Below, in pieces: positions 1-9,708 of a stretch of 64,000 nucleotides of DNA (position 1 is its first letter; every line of letters begins with the position of its first letter). The translations under genes were made by a program, and so were the position numbers. This DNA is from Rhizopus arrhizus. Taxonomy: Eukaryota > Mucoromycota > Mucoromycetes > Mucorales > Rhizopodaceae. The stretch covers positions 682,001 to 746,000 of the forward strand of contig JAKZZE010000014.1 of assembly GCA_024220505.1 (NCBI GenBank). Direction: 5' to 3'. The notes below the pieces were generated by a model. The model made no database searches. It was not told the origin of the DNA and worked only from the letters and a program-made list of their open reading frames with translations.

Positions 1-1212
1 GACATGCTGTACATATTAAAATCAAATCAGCCATACATTTGTAGTCTTTGAATTGATATTCAGGTATTAGCCTTAGTACTATTTAATACCAGAAATGTTT
101 TTTAAAATTGAATCTCTTTTAATGAAGAAAAGTTGGACTAGAATATTTCGACTTCGAGTTTAGTAGTTTTGGTATTATAAACTAATATATTATTGAACAG
201 TTTAACATCAAACTTTATTTATTATTTTTTCATTGTGATTTTTCCAATTTTTTTATATCCTTTTTTATCCTTATCATGCTATACTGTATAGAATTGTTCG
301 CAGTATTGAACGAGCACACAGTTGAGCTTTGAAGCTCCACGAAAAGTCCTTATTTTCTTTAAAGTATTTGCTTTATTACCCATTAATATACTTTTTCCCG
401 TGACAACCATATATAAAAACATTGTAGGTTAGTTGAAATAAGTTAAAAGATTTGCAGAAGCCTTAAAATGAAATTGGAATCTAAAAAAAAGTTTTATTGT
501 AGAAATTATCTTTGATTATAAAATAATATGAAAGTGGCCCAGTTAAAGAGTTAGGTCTATCTTGTGGGGGTTTTTCTAAGTTTCCTTTTTTTTTTGCATC
601 ATAAACGTTATTTACAGTGAAGCTGATAAATATTTTAAAAATTGGTCTCACAAAAAAAATACAGGTCGCTCTTCAATACAAAGTTGAAAATTCTGCATCC
701 ATTGGTCTGCATTGATAACGTTGTTGGGGGCTTACCAATATTCTTTTTGGAGCCACTAGAATCATAGTGAGTCTATCGGATCGTTTAGTTCTTGATACAA
801 ATTATATCGACTTTTTCAGTGCAAACCTTGTTTGTATTCGTTAATAAAAAAGCTTATTGTTATTAATAATAGTTTCTGCTGTAATTTATTATATTGCAAA
901 TCATATTTAATTATGAGTAAAACTATATTATTCTGAAGATATATGACAGTAGTAGTTTTTCACTAGATTACACAAAATCTTTGACAAAAGAAATATTGTA
1001 AATTCCATTAAATATTTCCGATGTTTATTATTATAAAGTTATTAATGCTCGAAGTGAAGTAATGTATTATATTTTATTGAAAAGGTTTTTTTATGAACTA
1101 ACATACAAATATAGTTTTTAGTCGATGATACAAGTAAAAGCAATTGATTATTTTTTATGAATACAAGCAGATTGTTTTGTTATAAATATAAACAATGATT
1201 TAACACAGAAGA
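1..1212. other. AT-rich stretch without a recognisable gene
   Basis: No ORF with coding character, RNA gene or repeat unit was recognised on either strand. The sequence is AT-rich with short A/T runs and probably consists of intergenic DNA or old, unrecognisable repeat remnants next to the repeat cluster that follows. Confidence 0.4.
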
Positions 1213-1990
1213 TCAATGGCATTTTCTATCTTTTCCACTTTTAACAGAATGACAAATCATTTGTAAATTTCCTCCTTTTTTAAATTGCTGTACCTTATCA
1301 TTGAATTCAATGCATTTTTGTGTATGATTTTGATGGGTAATAAATCCTCCAAATTTGCAATGAATGCTTGACGGAATTGGGACTGAGACGATTTCATACA
1401 CAACGTAAAGCCCCTTCCGCAAGCAAAGTTGTCACATATATTGTGAGATGGAAACCTATTTTATACAATTTAATTCAACATTTTTCATTTAATTATAAAC
1501 TAATTAATTTACCTATGGCATGTATGCTTAAGATACCTTGATATTGTTTAGAGTCAATCGCTTCTTTACTAAAAATGGCCATCTTCATCAAGTCAACAGC
1601 TAATGTATACGTATCGTTTCGCTTATCCTCCCCTTTCGCTTGTCCTACACAAGTAGGGCCATCTAATGTAGAGTCAACGAGTACCAAACCGGAAATATCT
1701 GGCCTTTCGTCGCTTTTATCAGAAACTTTCAAGTTTAGCCTACAATAAACAAGTATACGAGTTAAAAACCCAATGAAGTGTCTTTTAAATAAATTGTTGA
1801 GTTACCAGACTAAGAATTGATCATGATCTGGATCATCAAGGATGGGCGAATAATGGCATCCACAAAAGTAACACACAAGTTACTCTTCTTTGTTTTAGTA
1901 TTCATCTTCTTTTGTGGTAACCTTTCCACTCTTTATAATATTACAATCACACCAAATAAATTTTCGGACAGAGCATTGAAACAAAATTTT
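1213..1990 (-). pseudogene. Broken copy of an expanded, probably Mucorales-specific gene family
   Basis: Three exon-like blocks can be read on the minus strand. One near 1815-1875 reads SPILDDPDHDQFLVW. The middle block, 1744-1515, reads ERPDISGLVLV and then LMKMAIFSKEAI..ILSIHAIG. The last block is about 1440-1213. The middle block ends at a good donor (GTAAAT) and an acceptor lies near 1446. The last block is split over two frames: VTTLLAEG is in one and LYVVYEIVSVPIPSS in the next, the break falling in a GGGG run near 1410. This points to a frameshifted pseudogene. The block order and the RPD..DL..FS..IG..P.S pattern match the copy at 31464-32700. The function is unknown; such families are commonly found among repeats. 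Confidence 0.5.
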
Positions 1991-2112
1991 TAAAAAATAT
2001 GGCATGTAAGTGCAAGACCAATTAATGCATTTGAGCCTAAGCTTGGGATTTCAGATTGTCAGAAAAGAAAGGTTCAAGTGCTTATTTTAAAAATATACCC
2101 ATAAAATAATTT

Positions 2113-3123
2113 TCAGTATTCTGTTGCGCCACCCTTGGCTTTAATAACTGTTTTACATCGCCTCTTCATGCTTCGAACTAAACGGTCGGCAAACTCATCA
2201 TCCAGTCTTGCCCACTCTTGTAAAGCCACCTTCAATTGCTCCAAATTGTTAACGGAGAATCTTTTTCTCTCAATTTGCTTTTCAAGAACATTCTGTACAT
2301 ACTTTATGGGGTTCAAATCAGGGTTTTGAGTAGGCCAATACTCAAAACCCATAAGTTGGTGGGTTTCCTTCCACCATCGAGCATAACCACCTGTATGGAA
2401 GGAAGCTACATCCTCTTGGAATATAAAATCCCTCTTCTGATGCACCGTGACATTTATAAACCAAGGATGGACCCTGTTGGCCAAAATATTGATGTATGTC
2501 TCTTGGTCTACAGAACTCGTGTCAATAATTTCTAAAAGCCCGAAACCTCCTCCTCAAAAACATCCCCAAATCATAGCACCACCACCACTCCACTTGACTG
2601 TAGATATTATATTTCTCTCATTATAACGCTCTTCTTCCTTCCTGAGTACCTTTTTACAGCGTTTACTGCCTTTCATTCAAAAGCGCAATTCATCAGGCCA
2701 GACAACATTTCTCCATTGGTCTTCGGTCCAATTGAGGTGTTCCTTTGCCCAGCGAAGCCTACTTTTGCGATGTCTTGCAGTCAATCTAGACTTGTGAGCT
2801 GCTCTGTACGATTTGAAGTCGAGTAGATCGACATACGATCAAAGAGTTTCTATACAAACAAAAACATCTAGCTTTGCTAATTCCATATTTATTTTTTTAT
2901 AAGAGGCAAAAAAAAAATCCTCTCTCAAGTGCCTTTCAATTCTTTCATTTATTTTCGATGGTCGCGCTGTTTGTTTGTGAGACAAAGGGTTGCTATAGTT
3001 ATCAATCTTGGCTGTTATATCTTGCACAGTAGACTTGTTCAAGCCAACAAGTTCTGCAATCTTTCTAATCGTGTGATGTCTTCTAAGAAGATAAAAAAGC
3101 CACATGCTTTACTTTTGTTTCAT
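2113..3123 (-). mobile_element. Tc1/mariner transposase, inactivated copy
   Basis: A single reading frame runs from ATG at 3123 to 2113 and encodes a Tc1-like transposase. The N-terminal helix-turn-helix (IRKIAELVGLNKSTV) is followed by a DDE domain with VVWPDELRF (first Asp), FIFQEDVASFHT (second Asp) and WPTQNPDLNPIKY (third catalytic region). The frame is interrupted by four stop codons: TAA at 3111-3109 and TGA at 2841-2839, 2679-2677 and 2556-2554. The third acidic residue, normally Glu in DLNPIE, is Lys here. The copy therefore cannot make an active enzyme. I looked for terminal inverted repeats in the flanks and could not define any, so the element's ends are unknown; the coordinates give the coding remnant only. 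Confidence 0.85.
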
Positions 3124-3309
3124 CTTCAGATGTAATTAAGGTTATGTACAGTCTATGGAGATTCGAGCCAACATGTTTTTTTAATCAATTGAAAGATGAG
3201 AAAAATGCAACATTATTTTGTTGTAAACATAAAATTATCTTCAATAAATTTGTTTGTCCCAAAATTAATTTGGTGTCATTGTATAGCAAATGAGTCATAG
3301 GTCTCCATC

Positions 3310-4290
3310 CCAAAGGTTTTAGTCCACTCCTTGCCGTTCGTTTTTATACGCAGATAATCCGCGCTCAACTAGAATATGACCTTTCAATTACCAAAATTAC
3401 GTCGTTCCTTACAAGCAAATTTGAGGATGCACAGAGCACTTGTATACGCCGTATCTTTAGTGGCTCTTCTCGGTCCTCTACCAAAGTGATGCTTCATCTT
3501 ACAAAACTACCTTCCATGCAAGAATTTTCTTACATCCTCCAGTCTCAATTCCTTCTTCACTCCTTTACGCGTCCAGATGATGCCTTGCTCTCTCGCTTAT
3601 TGTGCTATATCCGTCGTTCCAATAGTCATTCGCAGTAGTATGCACTCTCAAAGTCACCTTTATGAAAAAAATGTCTACCTCACCTTGAAAAACAAGTGAC
3701 CTCTAAAAAAGATCCAGTTACGGTTCCGACAAGACAATCTCTGTCAAAACCGCTCCTCCCGTAACTCTACACTCTTTTCCCTATGTCGTCCGATTATTTC
3801 TGGATCCTATCATATGGCTACCAATGACCAGAATAGAACAAAGTCGCTATGTGCGTTGGTGTCTCGAATGACTCCCTGGCCGTACATCCAGACCATGCCC
3901 TTTCCACCCTTCACAGACACTTACAAAGTCCCATTCTATTCAGTGTCTCAATATGCGCCGCCGACTACAATTGCCTGAAACAATAGTCGATCCTCTATCC
4001 TTCTTTTTGAACAAATTACCTCAACAAATACCACAGCCCTTTCAAGCAGCGCTTCCTTGGTTCCTTAGATGGCCTGCTATCTGTACCATCCTTGAGCTCG
4101 ATTACCTCTGCCATAACAAGGTTCCGCCTTCATCGCCACCATATATTGGGTAAAGATTCCTCGAATGACTCCCCAATGCCTTCCGCTAGTATTTGTTACA
4201 CGTGTTACCTTTTCCTTCTCCCCAAACATTTTTACCCTTGATCCCATAAGGAATTTTTAGCTTCCATTCATTTCCTTTTGATCTGATCCG
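3310..4290 (+). mobile_element. LINE (non-LTR retrotransposon) 3' fragment
   Basis: The plus strand translates, with several stops and frame changes, into the C-terminal part of a LINE ORF downstream of the reverse transcriptase. Recognisable pieces are CIRRIFSGSSRSSTKVMLHL, KLPSMQE and LPDD-like RPDDALLSRLL. Farther on come PLSFFLNKLP and LRWPAICTIL..LDYLCH. The same order of motifs occurs in the copy at 6954-7897 on the other strand, so both come from one family. The end near 4290 (a segment rich in CCGGACGAAAACGATG) is probably 3' UTR. The 5' part of the element is missing, as is usual for LINEs. It abuts the dead Tc1 copy. Confidence 0.75.
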
Positions 4291-4482
4291 GACGAAAACG
4301 ATGAAAACTAAGTCATCACGCGCTCATTTGGGTTTTAATTTTATTTGTAAATAAAGTGAATGTTTAAACATATATCAAATGAGTCAAAAGAAAACTACAA
4401 TAATACTAAAAACAAATTTTGAACAACCATAATGCAATCGTCAATAGAACTATTCATTGTACCCGTATAAAGTTTGGTTAGC

Positions 4483-5007
4483 TTAGACGATGCTTGTCTT
4501 GAATTGATTTCCTTTTTCATTAATTAATTTATAAATCAATTAATAAAATTTATAATAAAAAAGCTCAAAAGATAATAGCTTACCTTGACCATGACTCTTA
4601 TGCTATACTCGATTTCATTGGGTATCTCCTCAACTTGTATATTAAGCTGAACAATTATATTTTTCTTTATACTATCAATTGTTTCACGTCCAAAGAGTTT
4701 TAATAGATTCAGGGACACTTCATCTTTCTTGATCAACATGACATGAGCTTGAGAGCTAACATAAAGAGTATCAAGTAATGAGAAAGATAATAAAAGCAAC
4801 AAAAAAAAATACTTGCAATAGACGCTGAACATCAGCTTCAATTGTGGCCGAACCACATACCATGAAATCATTTGATTCAAGTTTATATTTGCCCACATTA
4901 GGACCACCTTGGTTACTGCTGATAATGATTTTTGAATGGTCATCTACAGAATAAGTTGTTGGTTTTGATATGTTGATGTTTATTTGATCTTTCTTAGCTG
5001 TGATCAT
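4483..5007 (-). CDS. Small protein of unknown function
   Basis: ATG at 5007 opens an exon that can be followed to 4813 (ending VQRLLQ) at a GTATTT donor. A second exon ends at 4584 (..RVMVK|GTAAGC). A short last exon, 4497-4483, gives TSIV and a stop. The join between the first two exons is not settled. The obvious TTAG acceptor at 4756 gives the wrong phase, while an AAG acceptor at 4728 keeps the frame and gives about 117 residues. No domain, signal peptide or membrane segment was recognised; the protein is mixed polar and slightly acidic. Upstream it faces the gene-free stretch before the Ssh4-like gene. I could not assign a family. Confidence 0.5.
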
Positions 5008-5400
5008 AGTTCTCAGTTCCTATTTTGTAAACTAAAATAATAGAGTATTAAAACATTTTTAAAAAGAAGTATGTGTAATATTTTATCCTGATAAATGCCT
5101 ATAAGAGACATCATAACCATCTTGAAAAACCAATATATCTACGTTATAAGCTGGCAATCATGATTTTTTCAATCGATTCTGAAGCATACACTGTAAACAT
5201 CATCAAAAAATAGCTCTTTGACAGTCAGCAATTTATTCTGTTCCCTTAATTCAATCAAATAAGAGAACAGACATTGCAAAAACTTGGACGGCTCACAGCG
5301 ATATCATTGTATAGAGTATGCTGTCTTTTTGCGTATTAGTAATATAGGTATGATTTTATTATTAAACTGTAAAGATAAGAGACAGAGGAGAAGAATGTAA
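5008..5400. other. Intergenic stretch, nothing recognised
   Basis: About 390 bp between the unknown small gene (5' side) and the Ssh4-like gene (3' side). No ORF or motif worth naming was seen. It must hold the promoter of the small gene and the 3' end of the Ssh4-like transcript. Confidence 0.4.
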
Positions 5401-6588
5401 CTAAGATGAATAACTTGGAGGAGGTGCTTGAATATTTGTGCTTGAGGATGAAGGTATGTAAGTTAAATGACTTTCGTTATTATCATTATTATTGTCGAAT
5501 AGTATGGTATCATCTGTATGCCCTCCATATGCAGGAGGTGGAATTAATGACCCTTGTTTGGGTGCAAATGCTGCTTCTCTTTGGTTTGCTATTAGTAATA
5601 TATTAGTATATGTATTTGATAAAGCATATTGCATATATGTATATGTGTTTTTTACCTGGAGTAAATAAAAATTCCTGTAAACCAAAATTAACAAGTACAT
5701 GACATGGGCCAGAAGCCCCTATTATAGGATAAATAGGATACTTGAAGCCTATTAAAGCCTTGCCCAAGTTCTGTATAATAAGAGTAAAAAAAAGGTATAT
5801 CAATAACAGGTAATCACTTAAAAAAAGTAGTTTACCTGTCCATTTTTAGTGAAAAAGACTGTTCCACTTTGAAACAAATAACCAACACCTACCACATCGC
5901 CTTCCTTTATAGGTGGACCATATGGTCTTCCGTAGGTTGGATCACTTACAAAAACTGCTCCTGAATTTGAATGATACGCAATTGAATGTTTATGCCAACC
6001 AGGCAATCTCCATCTTGGATAAGGTTTTGTTGCAAATCCAATAGCAACACTATCCTCTTCATGTAGTTGTAACACTTTCACTTCCCAATAAGATAATTCT
6101 TGTATCGGAACTGGTAAATTAGTCATGATGCTTCCTTGACCCTGACAGAAAACGATTGTATAAGGATCATCCATGATAGCAGCATTACTCTCATACTCCG
6201 AATCCTGCGTTGGATCTGCTTCTACAAATTGCCAAGCTAATACTCCCTTTTCAATTATCATTGGGTCATTTTTAACATCAATAAACTGACTCGTATTTGG
6301 TGGATATTTTAACTGCCAATCTAAATAGAAAAGTTTATAAATTTACTGTGTTTCAAATTACTTGAAATTCTTACTTGTAACTATTTTTATTGTTTCGTCG
6401 TCCACAGTTTCAATAACACCTACTCCTTCAAGGTGAATGTCATTTGTCGACTGTTCTTGTTCTATCTCTTGTTCCAAAAAGCGACTTTTACGAAATACCC
6501 TCAAACCAATGCAGGCAGTAATGGAGAAAAGCAAAATGACAAATATAATCACAATTGCATATATTGGTTCATACAAATTCTCGGGCAT
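5401..6588 (-). CDS. SSH4: Ssh4/Ear1-type SPRY-domain adaptor of the Rsp5 ubiquitin ligase
   Basis: Four exons (6588-6375, 6320-5836, 5770-5656, 5588-5401) join in phase to 333 residues. The N-terminus has one membrane segment (about residues 8-30) followed by a basic R-x-x-R-K-S-R patch. A SPRY domain follows (about residues 100-245; YWEVKVLQL, VAIGFATKPYPRWRLPGW, GDVVGVGYL, VFFTKNGQ). The tail is rich in Asn and Ser and carries two PPxY motifs, PPAY and PPSY. Membrane anchor, SPRY and PY motifs in this order are the layout of yeast Ssh4 and Ear1. Those proteins sit in endosome and vacuole membranes and bring the HECT ligase Rsp5 to cargo for sorting into multivesicular bodies. An alternative in-frame ATG lies at 6627, but 6588 leaves the membrane segment close to the N-terminus as expected. 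Confidence 0.88.
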
Positions 6589-6953
6589 CTGCTTTAAAGA
6601 TAATAAAGAAAAAGGAGTACAAAACACATTTATAAACTTAAAAGCTGTTTGCTGGGTTTATTTTTTATTTATATACTATTCAATTCTGGGTTTTATTATT
6701 TTTTGTATTTTTTTTAAAATTTTATGGCAATGAGCATGTAGCAACGAAGTGTGCAATGTTGCCCGAGCCAGTTATGAATGTAAGAGAATAAAAAACCTTC
6801 TTAGGGGACAAGAAGGGAAAAAAGAGAAAGAAAAGGAAAAAGAAAAGAGCAAATTATTTGAAATATGAATAAATATAAGAGGAGGAAGAAAGAAAGTAAA
6901 TAGAAACAAAAATTTAATACAAACCAGATCAGGTACCAGAAAGACTCACACTA
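6589..6953. other. Intergenic stretch between Ssh4-like gene and LINE fragment
   Basis: About 360 bp upstream of the Ssh4-like gene. It contains purine-rich runs (AAGAAGGGAAAAAAGAG and similar) and probably the gene's promoter and the outer 3' tail of the LINE copy. No gene was seen. Confidence 0.35.
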
Positions 6954-7897
6954 TTACTTGGATAACCAATTCAACAGCTTGACGCCAGGATCAACAGGAG
7001 GAGGAGGGCATTCATCATGAAAATAATAATCCAGTTCATGGAGAATCGTACATAGGATAGGCCATAGAGTAAACCAGCTATGAGAAGCAGTAGGACGAGG
7101 TTTGTGTAATGGTAGTAAATTAAGAAGGAAAGAGATTGGATCTTCAATTGAGCGAGGCAAGTATAGACGATGATGAACATGTAGACAGTCAAAAGCATGT
7201 CGACGACTCCAGTTATGATAAGGATGGAAGATGCATTCTTTAGGTTTACCACCAGGTAGCCAACCAAGACGCCAGCGAAGAACACGACTACGTTCAGAAC
7301 AAGTCATCAGTAACCAAAGGATAGGATCCACTTGGATAGTAGGGCGAGTAGAGGATAACAGGATGGAATCAAGTTATTACATAGATTTTGAAATTGATCA
7401 GCTAAGAATTTGGTGCGAAGAGAGAGAAATTTCCTTTTATCTAAAGTATCAAGGATTGGTCCACAGAGAGATTTCCACACTGGAGTATTAGCCAGTTTGT
7501 ACCAGTGAGAGCGGCTAGTTGAAGATTGAATATATGGCAGCAGATGAGCAAGAAGAGTATCATCAGGTAAATGAGTACTACGAAAAAGACACTGGGCTTG
7601 AAGGACTGCAACACGAGTTCGCATCGATGGAAGATTGACCAGATGAAGCATGACTTGAACTGAAGACCTAGAATGACCGCCGAAGATATGTCTAATACAT
7701 TGATTTTGGAAAGTATCAAGTTGATGGATTAATTTAGTTGTGAGAGGACTAATCGCAAGACCACTCATCCATCTTACTACCCGTCTTATTTTTAAATGAA
7801 CATTACAAGGGATGCAGCCCTCTGCATGTATTTTTATGAGGAATACACGAACGAGAATGTCAAAAAATGCAAAGAGCGTATTGAAAAGTGGGGGCAA
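6954..7897 (-). mobile_element. LINE 3' fragment, 5'-truncated
   Basis: On the minus strand an open frame from about 7897 to 7307 and a second one down to 6954 encode the C-terminal region of a LINE ORF. Pieces include CIRHIFGGHSRSSVQVMLHL, NLPSMRTRVAVLQAQCLF, LPDDTLLAHLLPYI and HWYKLANTPVWK. After a frame change come WRLGWLPGGKPKECIFHP and HAFDCLHVHHRLYLP. The C-x3-H...C-x2-H-x-H pattern is the zinc-knuckle-like end typical of these elements. Motif order matches the plus-strand copy at 3310-4290, and this copy is better preserved. It is truncated at about 7900, where it abuts the recombinase-like remnant. Confidence 0.8.
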
Positions 7898-8926
7898 TGT
7901 CGAGATATGCTACAATATCTCCCCAAAGGAACCAATTGTCGTTTTGAAACAACGAATTCTTGGTGATCCCTTTACATACAGAAAATACCGAGAATCTCAG
8001 CAATTAAGCTTAGTTGAAGAAGTCGGAAAAAGAAAGAGATTTAAATTAAGTACGTTGAAAAGAATGACTTACTTTTGATCGTTAACTTTTAATTTTCTTT
8101 TAGAAACAGATGCACAACTAAAGCTTTTTTTAAATGAAGCGTTTTGCTATGAAGATCCTAATAATTCCAAGGTCTACAAAATTAAATCGGTTGCAACAAA
8201 GGAAATATTTGAAACTATCCAACTATATACATCTCTCTTCAATCAACGAACTGCGCAGGCTTTTGCAAAGTGGTGCTCAACCCACAGCGTATCATTTTTA
8301 AAAGCAAAGCCAGACAGAAACTCAAATAGTAGAAAAAGACAGCTTTATATATTAGATGATACTTATTATGGTAAGCCTAAGCAATAGTGTAAGCGAAATA
8401 CATAACTAACATGTTTCTCTATAGACAATTTATTGGAAGAAATATGCGAGTATTTGCCAAGATACAAAGCATCCATTTTAAATTTGAAAAAAAATGATTA
8501 CGAAACCATCGGCTATGTCCGCAAGTCCCCATCTGACGTGGATCCAGAAACAAGGCTGAAACTCCTACAGAAAATGGTTGACAATCTGCTTGTAGCGATT
8601 TTATTTTTTCCAAGTCGGACCAAAATATTACTTCAAGGGGGGTTGAACGAATTCGCTTTTTTCTTTGTTTCGTTTATAAATTATGAAGGTAAATTACTTT
8701 ATAGTGGCCATCGTTTTAAATTAACCTTTTTTTTTGCAGCAAAGCTTTTAGTCCCTTTGCTGATAGCTTACAAAGAAAGGGCCTATTCCTATTTTGGTCT
8801 ACGTCACGGCAAAATTATGAGGATTGCTGCAGCGCTGGAAATGGAAAGGAGTAGCAATCCTCAGTATCGAACGGCAGTTAGTCCAATGCTGAATATCAAG
8901 GGAAATAACACGCTCGTTCAGCTATA
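7797..8926 (+). pseudogene. Decayed gene with a serine-recombinase-like motif
   Basis: Exon-like pieces can be read in order. ATG at 7797 gives NITRDAALCMYFYEEYTNEN. A second frame gives ILGDPFTYRKYRES to about 8069. A piece from an acceptor near 8102 (TDAQLKLFLNEAF) holds RTAQAFAKWCSTHSVSFLKA and ends at a GTAAGC donor at 8371. The next piece, from an acceptor near 8425, reads EEICEYLPRYK and then IGYVRKSPSDVDPETRLKLL. Another intron fits 8689-8739, and an exon runs to the stop at 8926. YVRKS at the start of a hydrophobic strand resembles the catalytic-serine region of the resolvase/IS607 family, and the RTAQAFAKWC..RKRQLYI stretch resembles the HTH part of IS607-type recombinases. The rest of a resolvase domain (Arg residues) is not recognisable and the first part needs a frame switch, so I treat it as a remnant. 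The family assignment is tentative. Confidence 0.4.
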
Positions 8927-8935
8927 GTTGGGCCT

Positions 8936-9708
8936 GTTAATACTTCAGCCAAGAATAATCATGTACTCGAATTCGGAGACATCGTGAAAAGTAGGCATAA
9001 GTGGGCTTCATAATATAGCTGTACTTTGGCTATTTATCATCATTTGGTGAATCGTTTTAAATAATCCATTGGGCTCTCTCCGAGTTGTATTTCTCAAGGA
9101 AAGGAATGTGGCTTTTACATATTGTGCCGTACATAAAATTTGTCATTGCCGATCTGGAAAGAGCAGTGAAGCATAGACACTATACAACTTAAAACGGTTG
9201 CTTAAATGCATACTATATTATCCAATTCAATTCTTTTTACATATCAGTTATATCTTATTTATCAATAAAATACACGTGTAGAAGCACTTTATGTGAATGT
9301 AGTGGATCAATTTATTTTTAACTCCATTTATATCCTACTATTATACCAGAATTTGCTCAATAGTCTCACTTGCTTTCAAGACACCGCTTTTTTTGTATTG
9401 CAGCCATCGTCTTACTGTTGTGTATAAGTAGAGGCAAGGATTTTATGCCCAAAGCATATTGGAATGGTGGAATATATAAAGAGGTTTTTAGTCTGCTATT
9501 CATATTTTAAAGTTTTGATAGAAAAATAAATCATATTTATTGAAAACTGATTATACTCTTTTACATTTTACTTTCATTCAAACTTGGGGATTTTAATTTA
9601 ACAACATATCTTTTATACACACTACTTTCATTCTTAACATTATATTTTCTCGATTTTTTCGCGCATCATTTTCATTTTCGGTTTTTATGTACATTCTAAG
9701 ATATTTCT
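8936..9708. other. Intergenic stretch, nothing recognised
   Basis: About 770 bp between the recombinase-like remnant and the 3' end of the Cid1-type gene. It is AT-rich with no ORF of coding character and no repeat recognised. Confidence 0.4.

Noticed and set aside
2030..3200. Terminal inverted repeats around the Tc1 copy
   Set aside because: ATTTGAGCC near 2032 and ATTCGAGCC near 3162 are direct, not inverted, and no longer inverted match was found by eye.
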